A DNA stretch of 64,000 nt from an uncultured Nocardioidaceae bacterium (GCA_902805845.1 CADCUI010000064.1:20412-84411), one strand, 5' to 3'. Counted from the stretch's first letter, positions 47,613 to 57,656 are shown. Notes: a model not told the origin generated them from the sequence alone. Made by a program: numbers and translations.

Positions 47613-48080
47613 TCAGCCCGTCGTCGGGGTCGTGGCGGCCATCGCGTCGGCCAGCTCCTCCTGGTTCAGCGACCGGACCGGGGTCACGAGTGCCCACTGG
47701 TGGCCGAAGGGATCCACGACCACGCCGTAACGATCGCCCCAGAACTGCTCGGACACCGGCATGGCCAGGGTGGCGCCGGCGGCGACCGCCCGGTCGGCCC
47801 ACGCGTCCGCGTCGGGCACCCCGAGATTCAGGGTGACCGGCGACCCGCCCAGGGACAGCGGGCCGCGCAGCCCCCAGTCGATGCTCTCGTCGACGATCAT
47901 GACCGGCGACCCGTTGATGAGGACGCAGGAGTGCATGAGCTTGCCGTCGGAACCTGGCAGGCGCATGACCTCCTCGGCGCCGAACGCGCGGACGTAGAAG
48001 TCGATCGCCTCAGCGGCGCCGGCGCACACCAGGTGGGGCGCGAGGGGCGGGTTCTGCGTGAGGTCGGCCTGGTCGGACAT
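47613..48080 (-). CDS. VOC/PhnB-like family protein
   Basis: PHLVCAGAAEAIDFYVRAFGAEEVMRLPG...FWGDRYGVVVDPFGHQWALVT. Confidence 0.9.
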   Translation of the reverse strand: MSDQADLTQNPPLAPHLVCAGAAEAIDFYVRAFGAEEVMRLPGSDGKLMHSCVLINGSPVMIVDESIDWGLRGPLSLGGSPVTLNLGVPDADAWADRAVAAGATLAMPVSEQFWGDRYGVVVDPFGHQWALVTPVRSLNQEELADAMAATTPTTG

Positions 48081-48082
48081 GA

Positions 48083-48751
48083 CTACTCCTTGGTGGTGGC
48101 GGTGGTGGTGGTGGCGGTGGTGGTGATGGCGGCGGGACGGAAGAGCTGCTCGACGTAGCGGCGCAGGTGCTCGATGGAGTCGAGGACGACGGCCACGTCA
48201 CCGGATGCCTTCGCGAGCACGAACGCCCCCTGCAGGACGGTCTGGGTGTGGATCGCGAGGCTGCGTGCAGTGACTCCTGCCGGGGCGCCGTGGCGTGAGA
48301 TCGCCTCGCGGAACTCCGGCTCGAGGAAGGTCGCGTGCCCGAAGATGGTCGCCTCGCAGGCGGCGCGGACGGCGGGGCTGCTGGCGTAGGCCTCCTGCAC
48401 CATGGTGCCGACGAGGCAGGTGTACTCCTCGGTGGTGCCTTCGGTCAGCACGACGCGGAGATCGAGGTAGCCGAGGATCCGGTCGAGCGGGTCGGCGTGG
48501 GCGTGGTAGTCGGCGTTCGCGAACAGCTCACCGGTGGTCTCGTGCCAGTGCTGGGCGGCCGCGACGGCGAGCGCCTCCTTGGTCTCGAAGTGGTGGAAGA
48601 ACGCGCCCTTGGTGACGCCGGCTTCGGAGCACAGGTCGTCCACCGTGGTGGCGTGCAGCCCCCGAGCCCGGATGAGGTCGACGGCCGCGTCGAGGAGCCG
48701 GAGCCGCGCACGTCCCCGTCGAGCCGGTGCTGGAGCGCTCGCCGTGGTCAT
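48083..48751 (-). CDS. TetR/AcrR family transcriptional regulator
   Basis: ARLRLLDAAVDLIRARGLHATTVDDLCSEAGVTKGAFFHHFETKEALAVAAAQHW. Confidence 0.92.
   Translation of the reverse strand: MTTASAPAPARRGRARLRLLDAAVDLIRARGLHATTVDDLCSEAGVTKGAFFHHFETKEALAVAAAQHWHETTGELFANADYHAHADPLDRILGYLDLRVVLTEGTTEEYTCLVGTMVQEAYASSPAVRAACEATIFGHATFLEPEFREAISRHGAPAGVTARSLAIHTQTVLQGAFVLAKASGDVAVVLDSIEHLRRYVEQLFRPAAITTTATTTTATTKE
48091..48134. repeat. GGT/GGC-rich trinucleotide tract inside the 3' end of the tetR gene
   Basis: tggtggtggcggtggtggtggtggcggtggtggtgatggcgg; encodes a Thr/Ala tail ITTTATTTTATTKE. Confidence 0.9.
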
Positions 48752-48847
48752 GCCGGGAACATACCGACCGGTCGGTACGGCGTCAATGGTCTACGTCAAC
48801 GGCGTATGCAGGCGCCGGAGGAAGCGACGCGGGCGTATCCTCGACGG

Positions 48848-49786
48848 GTGAGCAGGTGGGACCCAAGTGGGGGTCACCACGACACGATGTCGTTCGGCCC
48901 GCCGGAGCGTTCGCGCTCGTTGACCCGGACCTGGCTTGCAGCCGCTCTCGTGGGACTGGTCGTCGGCCTCGTGCTGGGTCTCGTGCCCGATTGGCGCGGC
49001 GACGCGTCCGACGGCGTGTCCGCCCCTGACCTACCCGGCTTCGACATCCAAGCCGGCGCCGTAGAGACCACCGACGAGCTCGGCGGGCACGGCCCGGAGT
49101 TCGCCCTTCGGCTGCTGAATCGGGGCGACGAGGACGTCACCGTCACCGGCCTCCGCTTCGAGCAGCTCCCCACGGACCTCGTCGACTTCGAGCCTGCCGT
49201 GCTCAGACCTGGCGCATGGGGATCGCTGCACTTCGCGGCTCCTCCGGACTGCTTCACCGGCGTCCCCGCCGCGTTGTCGACCGCGCGGCTCACGCTGCAG
49301 GAGGACGGCGAGAGGTACGGCCGGACCGTCGAGGTCGCCGGCGAGGGCAGGAGGCTCCTGGACTACCAGCAGGCGCTGTGCGCGTCAGGAGGACCCGCGC
49401 GTCCTGACGACCTGATCGGCATGTGGATGCTCGACGACACCTTCAGCTCGAGTGACCTCGAGGGTGCCCTGCTCTGGCGGTTCCACCGCGACGGCACCTT
49501 CGTCGCCGACCCGGAGGGGCTCATGTTCCTCGACGAGCAGCGGGCGGTGGAGGGCAGGTACTCCCTCCGGCGAGGGCGGCTGGTCACCGACGTCCACAGT
49601 GGCTACGCCTGCTCGCGTGGCGACCGTGCCGTCTGGCGGGCGACGATGATGTCTACCGCTCCGGACCGCGTCCCGCTGATGGCCCTTGCTTGGCAGGGCG
49701 GTCGGTGTCCGACCGAGGCGCCGAGCGTCGCCTGGGTCCTGCGCCGCATCGTCGACGGGACCGACACTCCGGGCACCGTCGGCTGA
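48848..49786 (+). CDS. Membrane-anchored/secreted hypothetical protein
   Basis: TM TRTWLAAALVGLVVGLVLGLVPDW followed by an extracytoplasmic domain. Start 48848 (GTG) or 48887 (ATG). Confidence 0.68.
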   Translation: MSRWDPSGGHHDTMSFGPPERSRSLTRTWLAAALVGLVVGLVLGLVPDWRGDASDGVSAPDLPGFDIQAGAVETTDELGGHGPEFALRLLNRGDEDVTVTGLRFEQLPTDLVDFEPAVLRPGAWGSLHFAAPPDCFTGVPAALSTARLTLQEDGERYGRTVEVAGEGRRLLDYQQALCASGGPARPDDLIGMWMLDDTFSSSDLEGALLWRFHRDGTFVADPEGLMFLDEQRAVEGRYSLRRGRLVTDVHSGYACSRGDRAVWRATMMSTAPDRVPLMALAWQGGRCPTEAPSVAWVLRRIVDGTDTPGTVG

Positions 49787-49796
49787 TCGGCAGGGC

Positions 49797-50567
49797 CTAC
49801 CCCGCTGAGAAGCCTGTGGGTCCGGAGCAGCCGTCGGCCTCCAGGAGCTCTCTCACCCGGACTCGCAGCCCGGGATCGCCGGCCAGTGCCCGCATCGTGG
49901 CGGGCAGGTCCGGCCAACGGCCGAGGAGCTCAGCGACGCGAGGACACCTGCTCCGGACCCAGTCGAACAACGCCTCCTGGGTCGTCAGACCGACAGGGGT
50001 GCCGCCGGCATCCACCAGGGCGCCCCAGCGGGAGACGTAGACCGAGAAGCCGTCGGGTCGCGCTCCGCCCTCCAGGTCGAGCCGGCAGACCTCCGCCGGC
50101 ACGAGCACCCGCTCGTAGTTCGGCTCCGTGAGGTCGAGGCACTCGAGCTGCTCCTCGTCGAGCAGCAGGGCGACGACCGGCCGATCTCGGTCGCCCGGAG
50201 CCCGCACCGGCGTGGCGGCGACGTACCCACCCATGCTGACGTGGGCGCTGTGCCCGATCCGCAGCCCGCTCACGGTCCCCAGCAGGAACACCACCGTGCT
50301 GTTGACTCCACCGCGCTCGAGCTTGCGCCGCATCACCGAGGGCGACGCGTTGGAGCCGACGGCCACCACCAGGTGCCGGCCTGCCACTCCGATGACGCCG
50401 CCGACGTCCGAGGCCACCAGCGGGCTAAAGCGGCCTCGGTGCAGCACGCCGGTGTACGGCGCACGCGCGCCCGGGTAGTCCCATGGCCGGGACGCCAGCT
50501 CGTCGACGGCGGGCACTCCCGCGCCCTCGGCATGCAGACGGGACGCACCGCCTCTGACCTCCGGCAC
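49797..50567 (-). CDS. Hypothetical protein, possibly gamma-glutamylcyclotransferase-like
   Basis: HLVVAVGSNASPSVMRRKL (GSN motif) and YERVLVPAEVCRLD; weak resemblance only. Confidence 0.5.
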   Translation of the reverse strand: MPEVRGGASRLHAEGAGVPAVDELASRPWDYPGARAPYTGVLHRGRFSPLVASDVGGVIGVAGRHLVVAVGSNASPSVMRRKLERGGVNSTVVFLLGTVSGLRIGHSAHVSMGGYVAATPVRAPGDRDRPVVALLLDEEQLECLDLTEPNYERVLVPAEVCRLDLEGGARPDGFSVYVSRWGALVDAGGTPVGLTTQEALFDWVRSRCPRVAELLGRWPDLPATMRALAGDPGLRVRVRELLEADGCSGPTGFSAG

Positions 50568-50613
50568 CCGGCCATCGTCGCAGAGGTCGGCCCACGCCTC
50601 GGCGCCTGCGGCG

Positions 50614-51144
50614 CTATCCGCGGAACCCGAAGTCCTCGATCGGAGTCCAGGGGCCGCCGTCGTAGCGCCACAGCTCGACCGCCGTGCCGCGGACCTCGAG
50701 GGGGATGAATCCGGCTTGCAACCGGGCGAGCGTGGCCCGCGCCGTCTCCGGCGCCACCTTGTTCTGCACCGTCACGTGGGGCTGGAGCGGCTGCCGGTCC
50801 TGGCGTGTCAGGTGCGCCATCCACTGCCGCTGCCAGGACGCGTGCAGCTGCCGCAGCTCGGGCGACTCCAACGCGTAGGCGACTCCTCGACCCAGGAGCT
50901 TCAGGCCGGTGACGCGCAGCGCGAGCGGCGGCCGCCGGATGACCTCGGCGAGGGTGCCGACCACCGCGTCGTACTGCGCGCCGGGGACGGCATGGAAGAG
51001 CGTCAGGTGCGCGCCGACCTGCGTGCGACCTGGTGGGAAGAGCTCGGCGCGCTCCCGCTCGAACCGGGCCTGGGCAGCGGCATCGAGGCGGAGGGAGATC
51101 ACGAGCGGCCGGTCGTCGGCCGGCGGGTTCGGCGGTGGCGCCAC
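50614..51144 (-). CDS. 2'-5' RNA ligase-like (2H phosphoesterase) family protein
   Basis: Two HxT motifs: GAHLTLFHAV and QPHVTVQNKV. Start uncertain. Confidence 0.78.
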   Translation of the reverse strand: MAPPPNPPADDRPLVISLRLDAAAQARFERERAELFPPGRTQVGAHLTLFHAVPGAQYDAVVGTLAEVIRRPPLALRVTGLKLLGRGVAYALESPELRQLHASWQRQWMAHLTRQDRQPLQPHVTVQNKVAPETARATLARLQAGFIPLEVRGTAVELWRYDGGPWTPIEDFGFRG

Positions 51145-51260
51145 CAAGACATCCTGACGGGCTGCCCAGGGCGGGAACAGTTTTGTCGGTGGGTCGGTTG
51201 TAGCCTCATTTGGCTCACTCGGGACGGGCTGACGGACACACGAAGACCAGGGAGACACCG

Positions 51261-52805
51261 GTGAGCCACTCAGCCCGCGCAGCAGACGAGACGCCAGCCG
51301 TTCGCGGCGCAGCCGAGGAGCCGGACCCGCGGCGCTGGCTGGCGCTCGCGGTCCTCGCCGCCTCCCAGCTCATGGTCGTGCTCGACGCCTCGATCGTGAA
51401 CATCGCTCTGCCCTCTGCGCAGGACGAGCTCGGCATCAGCAACGCCGACCGGCAGTGGGTGGTGACGGCGTACACGCTCGCCTTCGGCTCGCTGCTGCTG
51501 CTCGGCGGCCGCATCGCTGACTACACCGGGCGCAAGCGCACCTTCCTCCTGGGGCTCATCGGCTTCGCGGCTGCGTCGGCGGTCGGAGGGCTCGCGCCCA
51601 ACCAGGAGCTGCTCTTCGCAGCCCGGGCGCTGCAGGGCGCCTTCGCCGCCCTGATGGCTCCGGCAGCACTGTCGCTCATCACGGTCACCTTCACCGAGCC
51701 GAAGGAGCGGGCCAAGGCCTTCGGTGTCTTCGGCGCGCTCTCCGGTGGCGGAGCGGCCATCGGTCTCATCGTCGGAGGGGTCCTGACCGAGTACACCTCC
51801 TGGCGCTGGTGCCTCGGGGTCAACGTTCCTGTCGCCCTGCTCGTCGCAGCGGCTGCTCTGCCGCTGGTCCACGAGAGCAAGGCACACGGCGACACCCGCT
51901 ACGACGTGCCAGGTGTGCTGCTCGCGACCGCAGGGCTCTTCTCCCTCGTCTACGGCTTCACCGAGGCCGCCCGGGCGAAGAACCCCGAGGACCCGAGCTC
52001 GACGGCGGTGCAGGGGTGGGGCGACCCCTCGACGGTGACGTGGCTGGCGGCTGCGGTGGTGCTGCTGGTTGCTTTCGTGCTCTGGGAGCGGCGGGCCAGG
52101 AACCCGATGCTTCCGCTCCGCATCGTGCTCCACCGCAACCGCGGCGGCTCGTACCTGATCTTCCTGTTCTCCGGGGCAGGACTGTTCGCGATGTTCCTGT
52201 TCCTGACGTACTACTTCCAGCTCAACCTGGGCTACACCCCTCTGCAGGCCGGCTTCGCCTTCCTTCCCTTCAGTGCCGGCATCATCCTCACCGCCGGCGT
52301 CGTGGCCCAGCTGCTGCCACGCGTCGGGCCTCGGCCGCTGCTCATCGCAGGTCTGACGCTCGCGGTGACCGGGATGCTCCTGCTCACCCAGGTCGGCCAG
52401 GACACCCCGTACTGGTCGCACGTCCTCCCGGCCGAGCTGCTGCTGAGCATCGGGATGGCAGGTGTGTTCATCCCGGCCTCCAGCACGGCCCTCCTCGGGA
52501 TCGGCAGCCATGACGCTGGAGTGGCGAGCGCGGTGCTCAACACCTCCCAGCAGATCGGTGGCTCGCTGGGCACCGCCCTGCTGAACACGCTCTTCGCGGC
52601 CGGGGTGACCAGCTACTTCGCGGAGAACCTCCGGGACCCGGCGGATGCCGACCGCCTCGCGCCGCTGGCGTTCATCAACGGCTACCACGTGTCGTTCTTC
52701 TGGGGCTCGATGTTGCTTGCTGCCGGGCTGCTGGTGGCGATCTTCGTCATCAACGCCCGGAAGCAGGACGTCCCCGCCGACGCTCCGGTGGCCGCCGCCG
52801 GATAG
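51261..52805 (+). CDS. DHA2-type MFS transporter
   Basis: LVMVVLDASIVNIALPSAQDELGIS-like N-terminus; GGRIADYTGRKRTFLLGL; AARALQGAFAALMAPAALSLITV. Confidence 0.9.
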   Translation: MSHSARAADETPAVRGAAEEPDPRRWLALAVLAASQLMVVLDASIVNIALPSAQDELGISNADRQWVVTAYTLAFGSLLLLGGRIADYTGRKRTFLLGLIGFAAASAVGGLAPNQELLFAARALQGAFAALMAPAALSLITVTFTEPKERAKAFGVFGALSGGGAAIGLIVGGVLTEYTSWRWCLGVNVPVALLVAAAALPLVHESKAHGDTRYDVPGVLLATAGLFSLVYGFTEAARAKNPEDPSSTAVQGWGDPSTVTWLAAAVVLLVAFVLWERRARNPMLPLRIVLHRNRGGSYLIFLFSGAGLFAMFLFLTYYFQLNLGYTPLQAGFAFLPFSAGIILTAGVVAQLLPRVGPRPLLIAGLTLAVTGMLLLTQVGQDTPYWSHVLPAELLLSIGMAGVFIPASSTALLGIGSHDAGVASAVLNTSQQIGGSLGTALLNTLFAAGVTSYFAENLRDPADADRLAPLAFINGYHVSFFWGSMLLAAGLLVAIFVINARKQDVPADAPVAAAG

Positions 52806-52860
52806 CCGTGGACGCGCAGACCGGGGGCCGGGTGCCGGAGGCACGGGCTACGGTCGACGC

Positions 52861-53883
52861 GTGCGCGCCATCACCTACACCGCCACCGGTGACCCCGACG
52901 TCCTGACCCTGAGCGACAAGCCGGTGGCCGACCCCGGACCGGGGGAGGTGCGGGTACGCATCCACCGCTCGGGCGTGAACCCGACCGACTGGAAGTCTCG
53001 CCGCGGCGCGTCGCCGGGGACGAAGGTCGACCCACCGCAGGTGCCTGACCAGGACGGCTCCGGAGTCGTGGACGCCGTCGGGGAGGGCGTCGAGGCGGCG
53101 CTGCACGGGCTCCGGGTCTGGGTCTGGGAGGCCGCCGACCAGCGGCCGGAGGGAACGGCCCAGGAGTACGCGTTGGTGCCGGCGCACCAGGTGGTGCTGC
53201 TCCCCGGCAGCGCCTCGTTCGACCTCGGCGCGGCGCTGGGCGTGCCCTTCCTGACCGCCCACCGCTGCCTCACCGTCACCGAGGGCGGCCCCACCCGGCT
53301 CGGTCCGGGCACCCTGGAGGGGCGCACGGTGCTGGTCTCCGGCGGGGCCGGCGCGGTGGGGAACGCCGCCATCCAGCTCGCTCGCTGGTCCGATGCCACC
53401 GTCATCACCACGGTGAGCAGCCCGCGCAAGGGACACCTCGCCGCCCGCGCCGGTGCCGATCACGTCATCGACTACACCCAGCAGGACGTCGTCTCGGAGA
53501 TCCGCGCCCTGGCGCCGAGAGGCGTGGACACCGTGGTGGAGGTGGCGGCCGCGGCGAACGCCGAGATCGACGCGCAGGTGGTCGGCCTCCACGGCTCGGT
53601 GGCCGTGTACGCCGACGACGACGGCGCGGCTCTCACCCTGCCGGTCCGGAGCCTCATGGCACCCAACGCACGCTGGCAGTTCGTGCTCGTCTACACCGCG
53701 CCGCACACCTGGAAGCTCCAGGCGGTCGAGGACGTGTCGGCCGCGGTTCTCGACGGCGCCGTCCGGGTGGGCGAGGAGGCGGGGCTGCCCCTTCACCACT
53801 TCCCGTTGGAGCGGACGGCCGAGGCTCACGCGGCGGTCGAGAACGGCGCCGTGGGCAAGGTGCTCGTCGTCGTCACCGACTGA
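52861..53883 (+). CDS. NADPH:quinone reductase / zinc-independent alcohol dehydrogenase (MDR) family
   Basis: VRAITYTATGDPDVLTLSDKPVADPGPGEVRVRIHRSGVNPTDWKSRRG; VLVSGGAGAVGNAAIQLARW. Confidence 0.9.
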   Translation: MRAITYTATGDPDVLTLSDKPVADPGPGEVRVRIHRSGVNPTDWKSRRGASPGTKVDPPQVPDQDGSGVVDAVGEGVEAALHGLRVWVWEAADQRPEGTAQEYALVPAHQVVLLPGSASFDLGAALGVPFLTAHRCLTVTEGGPTRLGPGTLEGRTVLVSGGAGAVGNAAIQLARWSDATVITTVSSPRKGHLAARAGADHVIDYTQQDVVSEIRALAPRGVDTVVEVAAAANAEIDAQVVGLHGSVAVYADDDGAALTLPVRSLMAPNARWQFVLVYTAPHTWKLQAVEDVSAAVLDGAVRVGEEAGLPLHHFPLERTAEAHAAVENGAVGKVLVVVTD

Positions 53884-53891
53884 GTCGGCGA

Positions 53892-53930
53892 TCCCTCGAT
53901 CGGTGTCACGTGGTGACACCGATCGGGGGA
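53892..53930. terminator. Strong hairpin: 18-bp stem (one G-U), 3-nt loop, 8 nt after the MDR stop
   Basis: TCCCTCGATCGGTGTCAC-GTG-GTGACACCGATCGGGGGA read directly; no U-tract follows. Confidence 0.65.
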
Positions 53931-54015
53931 CCGCTTCGACGTACCGGGTGAGCCGGATCCCGTGGGTCCGGGCGGTCTCGTGGCCTGTGGGGGAACCAAC
54001 TATCGTGGTCCCTCC

Positions 54016-55839
54016 ATGTCTTCCTCGTCGGCCTCCACCCCCGCGACACCCGACGTACCCGATCCCGACAGTCAGCCGCCCGCCGGCGTGCACTCGCTCT
54101 GGCGCCTGCGCGGCTACCTCCGTCCGCACGTCCCCGCGCTGGCGCTGATGCTGACCGCCGCGCTGGGTGGCGTCGCGCTGGCCATCGGCATCCCGCTGGT
54201 GACCAAGGCGCTCATCGACGGTCCGATCGCACGTCACGAGTCGGACGGCATCCTGCCGCTCGGCCTCCTCGCGCTCGCGCTGGGGGTCCTCGAGGCGGTG
54301 CTGATCTGGTTGCGCCGCTGGGTGCAGTCCAACGCCGTGCTCGGTGTCGAGACCGCGATGCGACACGACCTCTACGAACGGCTCCAGCAGCTGCCGATGA
54401 GCTTCCACAGCCGGTGGCAGTCCGGGCAGCTGCTGTCGCGGGCCACCACGGACCTGTCGGCCATCCGCCGGTTCAGCGGCTTCGGCATGCTGTTCCTGGT
54501 CATCAACATCGTCCAGGTGACGGCCACGACCATCGTCCTCCTGCGGATGTTCTGGCCCCTGGGACTGGTGGTCGCCGCGGCCGCCGTCCCGATCGTCTGG
54601 CTGTCCATGCGGTTCGAGAAGCAGTACGTCGTGGTGTCCCGGCGGGTCCAGGACGAGCAGGGCGACCTCGCGACGCTGTCGGAGGAGGGAGCCGTCGGGA
54701 TCCGGGTGATCAAGTCCTTCGGGCGCGGCGCCCACATGTCCGAGCAGTACGAGCGCGCGGCAAGGACCGTGCACGGCACCAGCATGGCGAAGGTCCGGCT
54801 GTCCGCGCGGTTCTGGACGTTCCTCGAGGTCATCCCCAACCTCGCCGTCGTGGTCGTGCTGCTGCTCGGCGCCATCGGCGTCGGACGGGGCTACCTCACC
54901 CCCGGTGAGCTGGTCGCCTTCATCACCCTCATGCTGTCGCTGGTGTGGCCGGTCGCCTCCCTCGGCGTCATCCTGGCGATGGCGCAGGAGGCGATGACGG
55001 CGGCCGCCCGGATCCTCGAGATCTTCGACACCGTGCCTGCCATCCGCGGCGGTGAACGTTTCATCGAGCACCCGCGCGGCCATGTGCGGTTCGAGCACGT
55101 GGACTTCGCGTTTCCCGACGCCCCCGACGAGCCGGTGCTCCGCGACGTCAACCTGGACCTGACGCCCGGCGAGACGGTGGCGGTGGTGGGAGCCACCGGT
55201 TCGGGAAAGACGATCCTCACTGCGCTGGTGCCGCGGCTCTGGGACGTGACCGGCGGCCGCGTCACCATCGACGGCGTCGACGTGCGGGACCTCGACCTGC
55301 CGCACCTGCGGTCGCTGGTCGCCACGGCCTTCGAGGACCCGACGCTGTTCTCGATGAGCGCCCGGGAGAACCTCACGCTCGGCCGGGTGGACGCCACCGA
55401 GGAGGAGATCGCCGCCGCGCTGGAGGTCAGCCAGGCGCAGTTCGTCCACGACCTGCCGTGGGGGCTGGACACCAGGATCGGGGAGCAGGGGCTCTCCCTC
55501 TCCGGTGGCCAGCGGCAACGCCTGGCGCTGGCGAGAGCGGTGATCGCACGCCCCCAGGTGCTCGTGCTCGACGACACGCTGTCGGCTCTCGACGTCCACA
55601 CCGAGAAGCTGGTGGAGGAGGCGCTGCGGCGGGTGCTGGCCGACACCACCGGTCTGGTGGTCGCGCACCGCGCCTCGACCGTCCTGCTCGCCGACCGGGT
55701 CGCGCTGCTCCAGGGCGGCACCATCACCCACGTCGGCTCCCACCGGGAGCTCCTGACCACCGTGCCGGCCTACAAGGAGCTGCTCGCCGCCGAGGTCGAG
55801 GACGACCTCGACCTGGTCCCCGCAGGAGTCGAGGCGTGA
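54016..55839 (+). CDS. ABC exporter half-transporter (ATP-binding/permease)
   Basis: VVGATGSGKTILTALVPRL; LSLSGGQRQRLALARAVI; VLVLDDTLSALD (Asp at the catalytic Glu position). Confidence 0.92.
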   Translation: MSSSSASTPATPDVPDPDSQPPAGVHSLWRLRGYLRPHVPALALMLTAALGGVALAIGIPLVTKALIDGPIARHESDGILPLGLLALALGVLEAVLIWLRRWVQSNAVLGVETAMRHDLYERLQQLPMSFHSRWQSGQLLSRATTDLSAIRRFSGFGMLFLVINIVQVTATTIVLLRMFWPLGLVVAAAAVPIVWLSMRFEKQYVVVSRRVQDEQGDLATLSEEGAVGIRVIKSFGRGAHMSEQYERAARTVHGTSMAKVRLSARFWTFLEVIPNLAVVVVLLLGAIGVGRGYLTPGELVAFITLMLSLVWPVASLGVILAMAQEAMTAAARILEIFDTVPAIRGGERFIEHPRGHVRFEHVDFAFPDAPDEPVLRDVNLDLTPGETVAVVGATGSGKTILTALVPRLWDVTGGRVTIDGVDVRDLDLPHLRSLVATAFEDPTLFSMSARENLTLGRVDATEEEIAAALEVSQAQFVHDLPWGLDTRIGEQGLSLSGGQRQRLALARAVIARPQVLVLDDTLSALDVHTEKLVEEALRRVLADTTGLVVAHRASTVLLADRVALLQGGTITHVGSHRELLTTVPAYKELLAAEVEDDLDLVPAGVEA

Positions 55840-57656
55840 GCGGCGGGTGGCGGGGGGTCGCGGAGGTCGACGCGGCCGAGGAGGCCGACGAGGCGAGGCC
55901 GGCTCGGCCCGGAGGAGGCTCCGGGCAGCTGCTGCGGCAGCTGCTCGTTCCGCACAAGCGGGCGCTCCAGGTGCTGGTGCTGGTGGTCCTCGTCGAGAAC
56001 GCCGCCCGGCTCTCGATCCCCTACCTGGTCAAGGAGGGCATCGACACCGGGATCCCGCCGATCCAGCAGCGCGACGACCTGCGGCCGCTCGTGCTCATCG
56101 TCTGCCTGGTGCTGGGAGCGACCCTCCTGCAGGCGGTCGCCCGCAACCGGTTCCTGGTACGCCAGGGGGCGATCGGCCAGGACGTGCTTCTCACCGTCCG
56201 GAGCCGGGTGTTCCGGCACTTCCAGGCCCTCAGCCCCGCCTTCCACGACGACTACACGACCGGTCGGGTGATCTCGCGCCAGACCTCCGACGTCGACGCG
56301 ATCTACGAGATGCTCGAGACCGGGTTCGACGGCCTGGTCACCGCGGCGCTCACCCTCGTGGGCACCGCCGGCATCCTGCTGTTCCTCGACCTCGAGCTGG
56401 GGCTGGTCGCGCTTCTCTGCGGGCCGTTCCTCGCCTGGCTGACCAACTGGTTCCGGAAGGCGTCGGCACAGAGCTACCGCGTCACCCGGGAGAAGGTCGC
56501 CCTGGTCATCGTCCACTTCGTGGAGTCGATGGGCGGCATCCGAGCGGTGCAGGCCTTCCGCCGCGAGGCGCGGAACCAGGAGATCTTCGACGACGTCAAC
56601 GACCAGTACCGGGCTGCCAACCTCGTCGCCTTCCGGCTGGTCGCCTGGTTCATGCCGGGCATCAGGCTCATCGGCAACGTCACGATCGCCGTCGTGCTCC
56701 TGTACGGCGGATACCGCGCCTACAACGGTGACGTCACCGTCGGCGTCCTCGCCGCCTTCCTGCTCTACCTGCGGCAGTTCTTCGAGCCGATGATGGAGAT
56801 CTCGCAGTTCTACAACACCTTCCAGTCCGCCTCGGCTGCCCTCGACAAGCTGGCCGGCGTCCTCGAGGTGGAGCCTGGGGTGCCCGAGCCCCGGCACCCG
56901 GTCGAGCTCCAGCGCGTGCAGGGGGAGCTGCGCTTCGACCATGTGCGGTTCGCCTACGAGGAGGGGCGCCCGGTGCTCCCCGACCTGGGGCTCACCGTCC
57001 CAGCCGGCCAGACGATCGCCCTCGTCGGGACGACGGGCGCGGGGAAGACGACGCTGGCCAAGCTCGCCACCCGCTTCTACGACCCCAGCGGAGGACGGGT
57101 GCTGCTCGACGGCGTCGACATGCGCGACATCCGCTCCGACGCCCTGCGCAGCGCCGTGGTGATGGTGACCCAGGAGAACTACCTGTTCTCGGGGACGATC
57201 GCCGACAACATCCGGTTCGGCCGGCCCGACGCCACGATGGCCGACGTCGTCCGGGCGACGACCGCGCTGGGGGCGCACGACTTCATCACCGCCATGCCCT
57301 CCGGCTACGAGACCGACGTGGCGAACCAGGGCGGCCGGCTCAGCGCCGGGCAGCGCCAGCTGGTGGCCTTCGCCAGGGCGTTCCTCGCCGACCCGGCGGT
57401 GCTCATCCTCGACGAGGCCACCTCGTCGCTGGACATCCCGTCGGAGCGGCTGGTGCAGCGGGCGCTCCGCACCGTGCTCGCCGGTCGCACGGCGCTGATC
57501 ATCGCCCACCGGCTCTCCACGGTGGAGATCGCCGACCGGGTCCTGGTCATGGAGCACGGCCGCATCGTGGAGGACGGCACCCCGGCCGAGCTCGTCGCTG
57601 CCGGACCCGGACACTTCTCCGACCTGCACCGCGCATGGCTGGAGTCCTTGGCCTGA
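55836..57656 (+). CDS. ABC exporter half-transporter (ATP-binding/permease)
   Basis: LVGTTGAGKTTLAKLATRFYD; RLSAGQRQLVAFARAFL; VLILDEATSSLD; GTGA overlap with the upstream gene. Confidence 0.92.
   Translation: MSGGWRGVAEVDAAEEADEARPARPGGGSGQLLRQLLVPHKRALQVLVLVVLVENAARLSIPYLVKEGIDTGIPPIQQRDDLRPLVLIVCLVLGATLLQAVARNRFLVRQGAIGQDVLLTVRSRVFRHFQALSPAFHDDYTTGRVISRQTSDVDAIYEMLETGFDGLVTAALTLVGTAGILLFLDLELGLVALLCGPFLAWLTNWFRKASAQSYRVTREKVALVIVHFVESMGGIRAVQAFRREARNQEIFDDVNDQYRAANLVAFRLVAWFMPGIRLIGNVTIAVVLLYGGYRAYNGDVTVGVLAAFLLYLRQFFEPMMEISQFYNTFQSASAALDKLAGVLEVEPGVPEPRHPVELQRVQGELRFDHVRFAYEEGRPVLPDLGLTVPAGQTIALVGTTGAGKTTLAKLATRFYDPSGGRVLLDGVDMRDIRSDALRSAVVMVTQENYLFSGTIADNIRFGRPDATMADVVRATTALGAHDFITAMPSGYETDVANQGGRLSAGQRQLVAFARAFLADPAVLILDEATSSLDIPSERLVQRALRTVLAGRTALIIAHRLSTVEIADRVLVMEHGRIVEDGTPAELVAAGPGHFSDLHRAWLESLA

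Noticed and set aside
53881-53890. TGAGTCGGCG after the MDR stop as a family A remnant
   Set aside because: Only about 9 nt match; not distinguishable from chance.
52750-55743. 997-aa minus-strand ORF
   Set aside because: Antisense to the MDR and ABC exporter genes, spans two genes and an intergenic hairpin; spurious high-GC ORF.
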